Positions 29,907 through 39,901 of a stretch of DNA of 64,000 nt are shown one piece after another. Origin of the DNA: Thalassospira sp. HF15 (GTDB lineage: Bacteria > Pseudomonadota > Alphaproteobacteria > Rhodospirillales > Thalassospiraceae); the NCBI RefSeq assembly GCF_011806525.1, contig NZ_JAAVKI010000005.1, forward strand, positions 186,001 to 250,000. Reading direction: 5' to 3'. Under the pieces are notes generated by a model. That model had not been told where the DNA came from. It saw only the letters and a program-made list of their open reading frames with translations, and searched no databases. Each line of letters starts with the position of its first letter. Positions within the stretch are counted from its first letter, which is position 1. The translations under genes were made by a program, and so were the position numbers.

Positions 29907-31505
29907 ATGTCATCTGCTGCGCACACATCATCTGAAACGTTGCAAGACCTGCTGCTGTCGCTGGCAGGTGTCACCAAAAGATTTGGCGCACTCGTTGCCA
30001 ATGACGCCATCGACCTGACTGTTCACAAGGGTGAAATTGTTGCCCTTCTGGGCGAAAACGGCGCTGGTAAAACCACGCTTATGAATATCTTGTTTGGTCA
30101 CTATGTCGCAGACGAAGGCACCGTTACGGTCGCCAGTCGCGACGGCACCCTTGAACAGCTTGAACCCGGCGCCCCACAGGCGGCCCTTGATGCCGGGATC
30201 GGCATGGTTCATCAGCATTTCACACTTGCCGAAAACCTGACCGGCCTTGATAACATCGTCCTTGGGACAGAATCGATTTTCCGCGTCAGGCGCGACCGCA
30301 GTACCGCACGCGCAAAGCTTGGCGAACTGATGGCCGGGTCGGGGCTGAATGTCGATCTTGATCAACCCATACACAAACTGACTGTCGGCGAAAAGCAGCG
30401 CGTGGAAATCCTCAAGGCACTGTATCGCGATGCACGGTTACTTGTCCTTGATGAACCGACCGCTGTTCTGACCCCACAAGAAGCTGACAGCCTGTTTGCC
30501 ATCCTGCGCAAACTTGCCGCCACCGGCCTTGCCGTCATCATCATCGCCCACAAGCTGGCCGAGGTTCTTGCCGTATCGCACCGGATCGCGGTGCTGCGCG
30601 GCGGGGCCAAGGTTGGCGAAATGAAAACCAGCGAGGCGGACCACAAATCCATTGCCGAACTGATGGTCGGTCGCGAAGTTCCGGCCAGCCGTCGCACACC
30701 GCGCGAAGCCGGAAAACCAGTCATCACCCTGGCCGACGTCATCATTGATCGCGGGGATTCCCGCCGATCCCTGCATTCGGTGAACGTCACCGCCCGCGAA
30801 GGCGAAATTCTCGGCATTGCCGGGGTATCGGGCAATGGACAGGCGGCTCTGGCGCAACTGATCGCAGGACTTGATAAACCCGATAGCGGGACGGTCGAAA
30901 TCTTTGGCGACAAAGTCACCAAGTTCGATGCCCACACGTTCGCGCAGAACGGCATCGCCCGCATCCCCGAAGACCGCCATCATGACGGCATGGTCGGATC
31001 GATGACGGTGGCCGAAAACATCGCGATTGAGGATGTGCGAAGCGCTGAGTACCAAAAACTCGGTTTCCTTGATTTCGATGTCATCCGAAAACGGGCCGAA
31101 CATGCGATTGCCGATTATGACGTGCGCTGCCCCGGCCCCGATGCCCCGGCACGCCTTTTGTCGGGTGGCAATATCCAAAAACTGATTTTGGCGCGTGTCT
31201 TGGAAAAATCACCCAGACTGATCCTTGCCAATCAGCCATCGCGTGGCCTTGATGTTGGTGCGCAATCGGAAGTCCATCGTCGTTTGCTTGAAGCCCGTCA
31301 AAACGGGGCGGCGGTCATTCTGATTTCTGAAGACCTTGATGAACTTCTGACCATTTCTGATCAGATCGCGGTCATCCATGCCGGGCACATCACACCAGCC
31401 ATGCCAACGGAAAGTATTGATCGCTCCGAACTTGGCCTGATGATGGCCGGGCAAAAAGCAGCCCCCCATGCCACGACGACCACCAATCCGGGAGAAACGG
31501 CATGA
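29907..31505 (+). CDS. ABC transporter ATP-binding protein (two NBDs, nucleoside type)
   Basis: This 532-residue ATPase has two nucleotide-binding domains in one chain, the pattern of BMP-type and sugar importers. The first has Walker A LLGENGAGKTTL, signature LTVGEKQRVEILKAL and Walker B LLVLDEPTAVLTP. The second has a degenerate Walker A (AGVSGNGQAALAQL) and signature LSGGNIQKLILARVL. It overlaps the first permease gene by four bases. It should power import of the ligand bound by the upstream protein. Confidence 0.93.
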   Translation: MSSAAHTSSETLQDLLLSLAGVTKRFGALVANDAIDLTVHKGEIVALLGENGAGKTTLMNILFGHYVADEGTVTVASRDGTLEQLEPGAPQAALDAGIGMVHQHFTLAENLTGLDNIVLGTESIFRVRRDRSTARAKLGELMAGSGLNVDLDQPIHKLTVGEKQRVEILKALYRDARLLVLDEPTAVLTPQEADSLFAILRKLAATGLAVIIIAHKLAEVLAVSHRIAVLRGGAKVGEMKTSEADHKSIAELMVGREVPASRRTPREAGKPVITLADVIIDRGDSRRSLHSVNVTAREGEILGIAGVSGNGQAALAQLIAGLDKPDSGTVEIFGDKVTKFDAHTFAQNGIARIPEDRHHDGMVGSMTVAENIAIEDVRSAEYQKLGFLDFDVIRKRAEHAIADYDVRCPGPDAPARLLSGGNIQKLILARVLEKSPRLILANQPSRGLDVGAQSEVHRRLLEARQNGAAVILISEDLDELLTISDQIAVIHAGHITPAMPTESIDRSELGLMMAGQKAAPHATTTTNPGETA

Positions 31506-32572
31506 TCCGCTTTGAACCCCGCAGCAATCCCGGCCCGCTTCTGGTTTATGGCGTACCGGTTTTGGCCGCAACGATTGCCATTCTTCTGGCCGCCATTCCG
31601 CTTGCCCTTGCCGGTGCCCCGATTATCAAAGCCTATGGCCTGATGATCACAGGTGCTTTCGGCTCGGTGTTTTCAACATCTGAAATGCTAACCCGTGCAA
31701 CGCCCTTGATCCTGACCGGGCTTGCTGCTGCCATCGCATTCCGCGCCAAGCTTTGGAACATCGGTGCCGAAGGCCAGCTTTACATGGGCGCCATGGCCGC
31801 CGTTGCTGTTGGGTCCGGTGTGATTGATGGTCCAAGCTGGGTGATGATCCCGCTTGTCATCATTGCCGGCATGATTGCTGGTGCGTTGATGCTGATTGGC
31901 CCGACGCTTTTGAAAACCCGTCTCGGCGTCGACGAGGTCGTGACCACCTTGTTGCTGAACTTCATCGTCTTGCTGTTTGTGCAGATGATGTTGGAAGGTG
32001 CGCTAAAAGACCCGATGTCGATGGGCTGGCCACAATCGGAACCGATTATTGACAGTGCCGTTTTTCCGCCCCTTCTCGAACGCATGCGGGTTCATATTGG
32101 CCTGATCATTGCGCTGGTTTCGGCCATTGCGCTGGCGATTTTCGTCAAACGCACGGTTTGGGGATTTGAAATTCGTGCGGTTGGTGAAAATGCCGCTGCT
32201 GCCAAGTTTTCCGGTATTTCTGTGACCAAAACCATGATCCTTGTCGCCGCCCTTTCAGGTGGTCTGGCGGGTCTGGCCGGGGTGTCCGAAGTGGCTGGAA
32301 CGCGTGGTTACCTCGCAACCGATCTGTCACCCGGATATGGCTATGCCGGGATCGTCGTTGCCATGTTAGCGCGTTTATCACCGGTTGGTGTTATCGCATC
32401 GGCATTGTTTGTTGCATCGGTGTTTGTCGGTGCAGATTCCATGAGCCGCGCAATTGGCGTTTCAAGCTATCTGGCTGATCTGATCGTTGCCATGGCGTTG
32501 CTGTGCGTTTTGATCGGCGGGTTTTTGACCCGGTTCAAGGTTCACTTTGATCGCAAATCGGCGCAGGGCTAA
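31502..32572 (+). CDS. ABC transporter permease 1 (nucleoside type)
   Basis: This 356-residue inner-membrane permease of the BPD_transp_2 family has about nine hydrophobic segments. The family motif LWNIGAEGQLYMGAMAA is at about 82-98 and RAVGENAAAAKFSGI at about 225. The pattern matches the larger permease of NupP/YufP-type nucleoside importers. The ATGA overlap with the ATPase gene shows coupling. Confidence 0.92.
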   Translation: MIRFEPRSNPGPLLVYGVPVLAATIAILLAAIPLALAGAPIIKAYGLMITGAFGSVFSTSEMLTRATPLILTGLAAAIAFRAKLWNIGAEGQLYMGAMAAVAVGSGVIDGPSWVMIPLVIIAGMIAGALMLIGPTLLKTRLGVDEVVTTLLLNFIVLLFVQMMLEGALKDPMSMGWPQSEPIIDSAVFPPLLERMRVHIGLIIALVSAIALAIFVKRTVWGFEIRAVGENAAAAKFSGISVTKTMILVAALSGGLAGLAGVSEVAGTRGYLATDLSPGYGYAGIVVAMLARLSPVGVIASALFVASVFVGADSMSRAIGVSSYLADLIVAMALLCVLIGGFLTRFKVHFDRKSAQG

Positions 32573-32583
32573 GGGGAAAGACC

Positions 32584-33525
32584 ATGGAAATCATTGATAT
32601 TCTTCTTGCTGCCAGCTTCTGGGAAGCCGCCATTCGTATCGCGACGCCGCTGATCTTTGGCGTTTTGGGCGCCTTGATCTGCGAACGCGCGGGTGTGCTG
32701 AACCTTGGGATCGAGGGCATCTTTACCGCCGGTGCCATGGCGGGCTGGATGGCGGTTTGGCTGGGTGCCGGGCTTTGGGGTGGTGTTTTGGTTGCCGCCC
32801 TCGCCGGGGCATTCTTTGGCCTGATCCATGCGATCCTGACCGTGCCTTTGGGGCTAAGTCAGCATGTGTCGGGGATCGGGGTCACCCTGCTTGCCACCAG
32901 CCTGTCCTATTTCACTTATCGCACGGCATTGCCGGATGTTTCGTCCCCTCCGCGCATCGAACCTTTCCGACCGCTTGATATTCCGTTCCTGTCAGACCTG
33001 CCCTTCATCGGTCAGGCACTGTTTTCGCAAACGGCGATGACGATGCTCGCCCTTGTGCTGGTGTTTGTTACCGGCTGGGTTTTGTATCGCACGCCGCTTG
33101 GTCTTGCGATCCGGGCCGTTGGCGACAACCCGTCCTCGGTCGAGGCACAGGGTCTTTCGGTTTATGGCCTGCGTATTGGGGCGGTCGTGGTTGGATCATC
33201 GCTGATGGCGCTGGGTGGGGCGTTCCTGACCATGTCGGCCTTTGATGCGTTCTTCTTTGGCATGATCAATGGTCGTGGCTGGGTCTGTATTGCGCTGACC
33301 GTGTTTGCCAGCTGGCGACCGGGCAAGGCATTGATTGGCGCATTGCTGTTTGGGGCATTTGATGCGTTTCAGGTCCGCCTGCAGACCGAAGTCGGTGCCT
33401 TCCTGCCATCGCAGGTTTTCCTGATGATGCCCTATATCCTGTCGATCATTGCGCTTATTGTTGTTGCCCGCAAAGCCGATTACCCCAAGGCGCTTCTTGT
33501 GCCATGGTTCAAGGGCCAACGTTAA
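32584..33525 (+). CDS. ABC transporter permease 2 (nucleoside type)
   Basis: This 313-residue permease is the shorter partner (NupQ/YufQ-like) with about eight membrane segments. Diagnostic segments are CERAGVLNLGIEGIFTAGA near 36-54 and RAVGDNPSSVEAQGLSVYG near 178. AAGGGGAAAG lies just upstream of the ATG, 11 bases after permease 1. Together the four genes 28783-33525 make a complete importer. Confidence 0.92.
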   Translation: MEIIDILLAASFWEAAIRIATPLIFGVLGALICERAGVLNLGIEGIFTAGAMAGWMAVWLGAGLWGGVLVAALAGAFFGLIHAILTVPLGLSQHVSGIGVTLLATSLSYFTYRTALPDVSSPPRIEPFRPLDIPFLSDLPFIGQALFSQTAMTMLALVLVFVTGWVLYRTPLGLAIRAVGDNPSSVEAQGLSVYGLRIGAVVVGSSLMALGGAFLTMSAFDAFFFGMINGRGWVCIALTVFASWRPGKALIGALLFGAFDAFQVRLQTEVGAFLPSQVFLMMPYILSIIALIVVARKADYPKALLVPWFKGQR

Positions 33526-33573
33526 GCACCACCAACCGTTTGTGACTGCCACCACAAGACCAAGGATGACATC

Positions 33574-34863
33574 ATGCAACCCGATCTGATCCTGAAGAAT
33601 GCAAATATCGCCAATGGTCAGTCCGGCGTCGATATTGCCTGTCAGAATGGCAAGATTGTCGAGATCGCAAGCCATATTGATGTTCCGGCGGTCGAGGTCC
33701 TTGATTGCGGCGGCATGTTGGTTAGCCCGCCCTTTGTCGACAGCCATTTCCACATGGATGCAACCCTGTCACTTGGTCTGCCAAGGATGAATGAGTCGGG
33801 CACGCTGCTTGAAGGCATCGCACTGTGGGGGGAGCTTAAACCGCTTCTCACCCCAGAAGCCGTGATTGAACGCGCGCTTAAATATTGCGATCTGGCAGTG
33901 TCCAAGGGCCTGCTTGCCATCCGCACCCATGTCGATGTCTGCGATGATCGGCTGCTTGCGGTTGATGCCTTGCTTGAGGTCAAAAAACAGGTTGCCCCCT
34001 ATATTGACCTGCAACTTGTCGCCTTCCCGCAGGATGGCTATTTGCGCAGCCCGACGGCCAAGGAAAACACCATCCGTGCCTTGGACAAGGGTGTTGATGT
34101 GGTCGGCGGCATTCCGCATTTCGAACGCACGATGGCTGACGGCGCACAAAGCATCAAAGAATTGTGCGAAATGGCGGCCGAGCGCGGTTTGATGGTCGAT
34201 ATGCATTGCGATGAATCCGATGATCCCCTGTCGCGCCATATCGAGATGCTGACCTATGAAACCCAGCGTCTCGGGCTTCAGGGCCGGGTGGCCGGATCAC
34301 ACCTGACATCGATGCATTCGATGGATAATTACTATGTCTCCAAACTGATCGCCCTGATGACCGAGGCGGAGATTTCAGCCATTGCCAACCCACTGATCAA
34401 CATCACGCTTCAGGGCCGGCATGATACCTATCCCAAACGCCGCGGTATGACGCGTGTGCCTGAACTCCGCAACGCCGGGATTACCGTTGCGTTTGGCCAT
34501 GATTGCGTGATGGATCCCTGGTATTCAATGGGGTCAGGCGACATGCTTGAGGTTGCCTCCATGGGGCTTCATGTCGCGCAAATGACCTCGCGCGCGGATA
34601 TCCGCGCCTGCTTTGACGCGGTGACCAAAGAACCGGCCAAAATCCTTGGACTAGAAGGATACGGGATCGAAGTTGGCAACAATGCCGATTTCGTCATCCT
34701 GCAGGCCCGCGACACGATCGAGGCCATCCGCATGCGCGCCAATCGCCTGTTTGTCATCAAACACGGCAAGATCATCGCCGAAACCCCGATGGCCCAGACC
34801 CGCTTGCATCTCGCAGAGCGCCCAGATCATGTCCGGGAGCATGAATACGCGCCGGGTCAGTAA
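33574..34863 (+). CDS. Cytosine deaminase-like metal-dependent amidohydrolase
   Basis: This 429-residue amidohydrolase resembles CodA, which converts cytosine to uracil, and its relatives acting on isoguanine, creatinine or other cyclic ureides. Metal ligands are visible: HFHMDAT (about 66-72), HCDESDD (about 211), the SHLTSMHS segment and GHDCVMDPWY (about 308). CodA members keep the DPWYxxG pattern. Position right after a BMP nucleoside-type importer suggests it acts on the imported base. The exact substrate is not shown by sequence. Confidence 0.88.
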   Translation: MQPDLILKNANIANGQSGVDIACQNGKIVEIASHIDVPAVEVLDCGGMLVSPPFVDSHFHMDATLSLGLPRMNESGTLLEGIALWGELKPLLTPEAVIERALKYCDLAVSKGLLAIRTHVDVCDDRLLAVDALLEVKKQVAPYIDLQLVAFPQDGYLRSPTAKENTIRALDKGVDVVGGIPHFERTMADGAQSIKELCEMAAERGLMVDMHCDESDDPLSRHIEMLTYETQRLGLQGRVAGSHLTSMHSMDNYYVSKLIALMTEAEISAIANPLINITLQGRHDTYPKRRGMTRVPELRNAGITVAFGHDCVMDPWYSMGSGDMLEVASMGLHVAQMTSRADIRACFDAVTKEPAKILGLEGYGIEVGNNADFVILQARDTIEAIRMRANRLFVIKHGKIIAETPMAQTRLHLAERPDHVREHEYAPGQ

Positions 34864-34943
34864 CCGGTCGGCAAATCTATTGGTGATCCAAACCGGTGTT
34901 GGTCCCGGATAAGGAACACCAAACACACAACTCAGGACGCACC

Positions 34944-35549
34944 ATGTTCTACGAACCGGGTAAAACCGCGCACAACCTGCCGCACGATCCATTCAAGGCC
35001 TGTGTGGCACCGCGCCCGATTGGCTGGGTATCGACCGTTGATGCCGATGGCCGGGCCAATCTTGCACCCTATTCGTTTTTCAATGCGGTGCATGGCAGCC
35101 CGCCAATGGTGATGTTTTCATCCGGTGGATCGGTCGACAGTTTGCGCAATGCGCGTGACACCGGTGAATTCGTTGTTGGTGTCGCCCCGAAAGCAATGCT
35201 GAAGGAACTCAATTTCTCCTCTGCACCGCTGCCGCCCGGCGAAGACGAGTTTGAATATGCCGGGCTGGAAAAGCTGCCTGCAAGTTGCGTCAAACCGCAC
35301 CTGATCAAGGGTGTGCCGATCCACATGGAATGCGAGGTATTTCAGATTGTCGATCTGCCAAGTGCCACTCCGGAACGCCCGTGTGCGATGGTGATTGGCA
35401 CCGTGGTTGGCCTGCATATTGATGATGACATCATTCGCGATGGCATGGTCGATATCACCCTGTTTGAACCTCTCGCCCGCCTTGGCTATCAGGAATATGC
35501 CAGCGTTTCGGAAACCTTTCCGGTCCGGCGCGAGGATTTCTGGAAATAA
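34944..35549 (+). CDS. Flavin reductase-like FMN-binding protein
   Basis: This 201-residue protein is of the flavin reductase-like split-barrel family (FMN-binding). Conserved features are VAPRPIGWVSTVDADGRANL near residue 17 and YSFFNAVHGSPPMVMF just after. Members either reduce flavin for a monooxygenase or bind FMN as redox carriers. The ATG at 34944 has AGGAC upstream. It follows the amidohydrolase by 80 bases and may belong to the same catabolic unit, but no partner oxygenase is present. Confidence 0.87.
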   Translation: MFYEPGKTAHNLPHDPFKACVAPRPIGWVSTVDADGRANLAPYSFFNAVHGSPPMVMFSSGGSVDSLRNARDTGEFVVGVAPKAMLKELNFSSAPLPPGEDEFEYAGLEKLPASCVKPHLIKGVPIHMECEVFQIVDLPSATPERPCAMVIGTVVGLHIDDDIIRDGMVDITLFEPLARLGYQEYASVSETFPVRREDFWK

Positions 35550-35558
35550 CACATCCAA

Positions 35559-35587
35559 GCGTCTGATTTGTTTCATCAAACAGACGC
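35559..35587. other. Stem-loop downstream of the flavin reductase gene
   Basis: GCGTCTGATTTG and CAAACAGACGC pair with one bulged A around the loop TTTCAT. There is no T run, so it is not a classic terminator. It may stabilise the 3-prime end of the transcript or support termination by Rho. Confidence 0.45.
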
Positions 35588-35704
35588 GCAAGCGCAAACA
35601 AACTGTCACACAGACCCCTTAATGTGAACAGGAACACAGTTCGCCCGATCATTACGGGCTTGAGCTGCATGTTCTTGTGAAATTTTTTCGGGGAATTCCC
35701 AGTG

Positions 35705-37006
35705 ATGAAACGGACGTTTGCAGCCGGTCTTTTCGGTGCCACCGCCATGCTGATGGCTGGTTCTGCCTTGGCAGGCGAAGCCAAGGTTTTTGAAACCAAA
35801 AGTGCGATCAACAATCTTTCGACCGTCATGGTCGAGGGCGGCAAGGCACGTGAACTCACCGTTGGTCTTGGTTCGGGCGCATATCGTCGCCCAAGCGACC
35901 CGGCCAATATGTTCTATGCCGTATCCGACCGTGGCCCGAACTTCACCTGTGCAAACGTCGAAGCAGTTTTGGGAGTTTCGGCCGATCAGGTCTGCAAAGG
36001 CCAGAAAGTCCGCGTCTATCCGACCCCGGATTATTCGCCGTCGATCTACACCATCTTCCTGAATGACGATGGCAACTTTGACATCAAGGATGTCATCACC
36101 ATCAAGGACCAAAACGGGGTACCGCTGACCGGGCTTACCAACAAACTGACCGTGGCCAAAACCGAAAAGCCGGTTGATGCCAATGGTAATATGCTTAAGC
36201 AGTCGGTGTCCTCAATCGATGCCGAAGGCATCATTCGTCTTTCTGATGGCTCCTACTGGATTGGTGAGGAAAATGGCCCGTCGATCCTGCATGCTTCTGC
36301 TGACGGCACTGTCATTGAACGCATCGTTCCGGCTGGCTCTGAAAAGGATTTCGAAGGTTCGGCTTATAAGGTTACCGGCGGCCTTCCCGCCATTCTGGTC
36401 AAACGCCAGACCAACCGCGGCATTGAATCCATGGCGGTCTCACCAGATGAAACCAAACTGTACTTCATGGTCCAAAACCCGCTGGCAAACCCCGACAAGG
36501 CCGCCTACACCAAGGCAAAGAATACGCGCCTGTTCGTCTATGACCGCACATCTTCCAAGCTGACCGGCGAATACATCTATCAGCTTGATGATCCACAGAC
36601 CTTCCGCAACGATCCATCCAAGAAACAGAACGCACCGCGCATCTCTGAAGTTCTGGCCCTTGGCAACGACCGTCTTCTGGTTCTGGAACGCACCAACAAA
36701 ACCACCAAGCTGCATGAAGTTGAGCTCAAAGGTGCGACAAACATCCTTGCCACCCGCTGGGATGACATGTCCACCAGCCCGTCACTTGAACAGCAAAATG
36801 ATCTTGGCACCATTGATTTGGTTGCGGTTTCCAAGACGCTTCGTTTTGACAGCGCGGACTACCCGGAAGCACCCAACAAGCTCGAAGGCCTTGCCATCAT
36901 GGGGGATGGCGCACTTGCGATGATCAACGACAATGACTTTGGCATCAAAGGTGACCCGACCAAGGTTCTCCTGATCGACGGTCTGGTGCAGGCAGACAAA
37001 TTCTGA
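35705..37006 (+). CDS. Secreted phytase-like esterase domain protein
   Basis: This 433-residue exported protein has a signal peptide (about 1-22, ending GSALA) and a six-bladed propeller-like phytase-like domain. The family-typical segments AVSDRGPNF (about 78-86), SIDAEGIIRLSDGSYWIGEE (about 174-193) and ESMAVSPDETKLYFM are present. Members are annotated as having esterase or phytase-like activity; the substrate is unknown. The ATG at 35705 follows an in-frame GTG at 35702. The gene is flanked by its own terminator, so it is a single unit. Confidence 0.85.
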   Translation: MKRTFAAGLFGATAMLMAGSALAGEAKVFETKSAINNLSTVMVEGGKARELTVGLGSGAYRRPSDPANMFYAVSDRGPNFTCANVEAVLGVSADQVCKGQKVRVYPTPDYSPSIYTIFLNDDGNFDIKDVITIKDQNGVPLTGLTNKLTVAKTEKPVDANGNMLKQSVSSIDAEGIIRLSDGSYWIGEENGPSILHASADGTVIERIVPAGSEKDFEGSAYKVTGGLPAILVKRQTNRGIESMAVSPDETKLYFMVQNPLANPDKAAYTKAKNTRLFVYDRTSSKLTGEYIYQLDDPQTFRNDPSKKQNAPRISEVLALGNDRLLVLERTNKTTKLHEVELKGATNILATRWDDMSTSPSLEQQNDLGTIDLVAVSKTLRFDSADYPEAPNKLEGLAIMGDGALAMINDNDFGIKGDPTKVLLIDGLVQADKF

Positions 37007-37035
37007 TTTGCCGTTTCCCTTGTCGACCATCACGG

Positions 37036-37071
37036 GCGGGAAAGCTGACATGCAGCTTTCCCGCTTTTTTA
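37036..37071 (+). terminator. Terminator after the phytase-like gene
   Basis: A perfect 12-base-pair stem (GCGGGAAAGCTG / CAGCTTTCCCGC) with loop ACATG is followed by six Ts. It lies 30 bases upstream of the next start codon, so the next gene needs its own promoter within or upstream of this structure. Confidence 0.92.
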
Positions 37072-37100
37072 TTGCGCCAAATCGGCGTAAAAGCAGGCCC

Positions 37101-38069
37101 ATGATGGAAAACACACAGACATTCGATACCCCCGACGGCATTGATGCCGTGATCGAGCCGATGGATGCCACCGGCTATCTCGCCCCTGTCGGCTTTGAAG
37201 ATCAGCTCGAAGCAGAACTTGGCGATGTGATTGAACGCCATGACCGCTTGATGTTTGCCCCCGGTCCGGAACGGCGGGTTTTCTGGGCGCAGAATGTCTG
37301 GCGCAATCCGGTCCGTATTGCCATCCCGTCGATCAAGGGTGCGGCCAAGATCCTGAAATTCAATCAGCGCAACTGGGCTCTCTTCAAGTTTGACCACTTT
37401 TCCCGTGCCAAACTGATCGAAGGGCATTTGCCGCACGTGTCAGCCAAACGTCAGGTGTTTGGTGAACCGGCCCCAACTGCACCGCTTGGCTCGTGGACGC
37501 TGATTGATCCCGATACCATCATTGCGGCTGCTGATTGTTCCAGCCCGTGGAAAAACGGCGAGGTCGAGTTTGAAGAAGACAAGGTAACCCCGCCCAACCG
37601 TGCATATCTGAAACTGTGGGAAGCCTTCACCCGACTTGGCGCCTATCCGCAGGCAGGTGATCGCACCATGGATTTGGGCGGAAGCCCGGGCGGCTGGACG
37701 TGGGTTTTGCATGAATTTGGCACCGATGTCATTTCCATCGACAAGGCCCGCCTTGATGCCAAGATCGCCAATCTGCCGCGCGTTGATTTCCGACAGGAAA
37801 GCGCCTTTGGCCTGAACCCGGAAGAAATCGGCTATATCGACTGGCTGTGCTCCGACGTGATCTGCTATCCGGATCGCTTGTTCCAACTGGTTAATCTCTG
37901 GATGGATGCCGGCATGGCAACCAACTTTATCTGCACCATCAAACTGCAAGGCGATACCGATTATTCCGCAATTACGCAGTTTGCTGATATCCCCGGGTCA
38001 AAGGTCGTCCACCTTTATAACAACAAGCACGAACTGACTTGGCTCAAGGTGCCCGGCGTTACCGATTAG
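37101..38069 (+). CDS. RlmM/FtsJ-like rRNA methyltransferase
   Basis: This 322-residue protein resembles RlmM, the 2-prime-O-methyltransferase of C2498 in 23S rRNA. The SAM motif is [20 protein letters not shown] and the acidic residue after it lies in SIDKARLD. The K-D-K-E tetrad appears in part: D in CSDVICYP, K in TIKLQG and E in NKHELTWL. The N-terminal half has a weak THUMP-like character. Start is ATG 37101 or 37104, with AGG a few bases upstream. Its promoter must lie close to the preceding terminator. Confidence 0.82.
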   Translation: MMENTQTFDTPDGIDAVIEPMDATGYLAPVGFEDQLEAELGDVIERHDRLMFAPGPERRVFWAQNVWRNPVRIAIPSIKGAAKILKFNQRNWALFKFDHFSRAKLIEGHLPHVSAKRQVFGEPAPTAPLGSWTLIDPDTIIAAADCSSPWKNGEVEFEEDKVTPPNRAYLKLWEAFTRLGAYPQAGDRTMDLGGSPGGWTWVLHEFGTDVISIDKARLDAKIANLPRVDFRQESAFGLNPEEIGYIDWLCSDVICYPDRLFQLVNLWMDAGMATNFICTIKLQGDTDYSAITQFADIPGSKVVHLYNNKHELTWLKVPGVTD

Positions 38070-38072
38070 ACA

Positions 38073-38115
38073 GATCAAACTGTTTGATCGTCGATGCGCA
38101 ATCCTGTCTCGACGA
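38073..38115. promoter_or_regulatory. Adjacent dyads in the nadB leader
   Basis: GATCAAA-CTG-TTTGATC (38073-38089) is a perfect seven-base inverted repeat with a three-base spacer. It partly overlaps TCGTCGA (38087-38093), which pairs with TCGACGA (38109-38115). Neither is followed by a T run. They lie between the methyltransferase stop and nadB and could be an operator or RNA hairpins; the choice is not settled. Confidence 0.4.
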
Positions 38116-38245
38116 TGATTCATCATACTTTTTCAGACAATTATGTTTGAGATTGGACAAAAGCAGCCCTATTCTGCGGCTCTGTTCGGAGCCCGATGTT
38201 GACGCCACCGCGACAATTTCCGCCATCTGGCACCGCCCGAAAGTG

Positions 38246-39901
38246 ATGGGAAAAATGTCCGATAATTCTTTCCAGTATGATGTGCTTATCATCGGCAGTG
38301 GTGCTGCCGGTTTGTCAACCGCACTTAAACTCGCCCCGCATGTAAAGGTCGCCGTTCTTTCCAAGGGAAAGATTGATGATGGCTCGACCAACTGGGCACA
38401 AGGCGGCATTGCTGCCGTGCTTGATGCCGCAGACAGTATCGAAAACCATGTCCGCGATACGCTGGTTGCAGGGGCCGACCTTTGCAAACGCGAAACTGTC
38501 GAATTCGTCGCCACCAACGCGCCAAAGGCGATTGCCTGGCTTGATGAATTGGGCATTCAGCTGACGCGCGATCCTAATGGTGACAACAATCAGCCGTTCC
38601 ACCTGACCCGTGAAGGCGGCCATAGCCATCGGCGCATTGTCCATGCCGCCGATGCAACCGGTCGCGCGGTTCAGACCACCCTGCAGGGGCAGGCTGTCAA
38701 TCATCCGAACATTGATGTTTTTGAGAACTATCTGGCGATTGATCTGGTGACAGATCGCAAATTCGGTGGTGAAGGCCGTCGCTGCATCGGGGCCTACGCG
38801 CTTGATCTTGATACCGGACAGGTCAAATCATTCAATGCGCGCACGGTGATCCTTGCCACCGGTGGTGCCAGCAAGGTTTACCGGTTTACCTCCAACCCGG
38901 ATGGGTCGACCGGTGATGGTATTGCCATGGCATGGCGTGCAGGTTGCCGCGTGATGAACATGGAATTCAGCCAGTTCCACCCGACCTGCCTGTATCATCC
39001 GCAAGCCAAATCCTTCCTGATATCCGAAGCCGTGCGCGGTGAAGGCGGCAAACTGTTGCTGCCTGATGGGTCGCGTTTCATGGATCGGTTTGATGAACGT
39101 GGTGAATTGGCCCCGCGTGACATTGTCGCACGCGCCATTGACCATGAACTCAAACGTCTGGGTGCGGATTGTGTCTACCTTGATATCACCCATAAGGGGG
39201 CCGATTTCATCAAGGAACACTTCCCGACGATCTATGAGAATTGCCTGAGTTATGGCATCGACATGACCAAACAACCGATCCCGGTTGTTCCGGCCGCGCA
39301 CTATACCTGCGGCGGGGTCCTGACCGATTTGCGCGGGCGGACCGATCTGACCGGGCTTTACGCCATTGGCGAATGTGCCGGTACCGGTTTGCACGGAGCC
39401 AACCGACTGGCGTCAAACTCGCTTCTGGAATGCCTTGTGTTTGGTGATGCCGCCGCAAAGGACATTATCGAAGCGCTGCCCGTCGATGACCTTTTCAAAC
39501 CGATCCCGGATTGGGATGAAACAGGTATCACGGATTCAGACGAAGAAGTCATTGTTGCCCATAACTGGGAACAGCTGCGCAACGTGATGTGGGACTTTGT
39601 CGGCATTGTGCGCACCACCAAGCGCATGCAACGCGCCCAGCACCGTGTGGATTTGCTGCTGTCGGAAATCGATGAGTATTACGGCAATTTCCGCGTTACC
39701 AATGACCTTCTGGAACTGCGTAACCTGTCGGTCGTTGCCAAGCTGATCATTCAATCGGCCCTTTGGCGGCGCGAAAGCAGAGGTTTGCATTACACCACCG
39801 ATTATCCTGATCTGGATGAAAGCGGCACGCCGCGCCAGACCATTCTGGTACCGGAAAACTTCGCCGGTCGCTGGGTCATTTCCGGTCAGTGGAAGACGTG
39901 A
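38246..39901 (+). CDS. nadB: L-aspartate oxidase NadB
   Basis: This 551-residue FAD enzyme oxidises L-aspartate to iminoaspartate, the first step of de novo NAD synthesis. FAD binding is seen in [17 protein letters not shown] near the N-terminus and the fumarate-reductase-like HTREG/HRR region in [18 protein letters not shown]. The conserved [12 protein letters not shown] segment lies near 390. Length is typical. Start is ATG 38246 or 38255 (MSDNSFQ), with GGG before the latter. nadA and nadC are not next to it. nadD lies in a separate operon at 46.6 kb. Confidence 0.94.
   Translation: MGKMSDNSFQYDVLIIGSGAAGLSTALKLAPHVKVAVLSKGKIDDGSTNWAQGGIAAVLDAADSIENHVRDTLVAGADLCKRETVEFVATNAPKAIAWLDELGIQLTRDPNGDNNQPFHLTREGGHSHRRIVHAADATGRAVQTTLQGQAVNHPNIDVFENYLAIDLVTDRKFGGEGRRCIGAYALDLDTGQVKSFNARTVILATGGASKVYRFTSNPDGSTGDGIAMAWRAGCRVMNMEFSQFHPTCLYHPQAKSFLISEAVRGEGGKLLLPDGSRFMDRFDERGELAPRDIVARAIDHELKRLGADCVYLDITHKGADFIKEHFPTIYENCLSYGIDMTKQPIPVVPAAHYTCGGVLTDLRGRTDLTGLYAIGECAGTGLHGANRLASNSLLECLVFGDAAAKDIIEALPVDDLFKPIPDWDETGITDSDEEVIVAHNWEQLRNVMWDFVGIVRTTKRMQRAQHRVDLLLSEIDEYYGNFRVTNDLLELRNLSVVAKLIIQSALWRRESRGLHYTTDYPDLDESGTPRQTILVPENFAGRWVISGQWKT

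Noticed and set aside
35607-35635. Possible PHO box (CTGTCAC) before the phytase-like gene
   Set aside because: Only one half-site resembles the consensus; the second repeat eleven bases on does not match.
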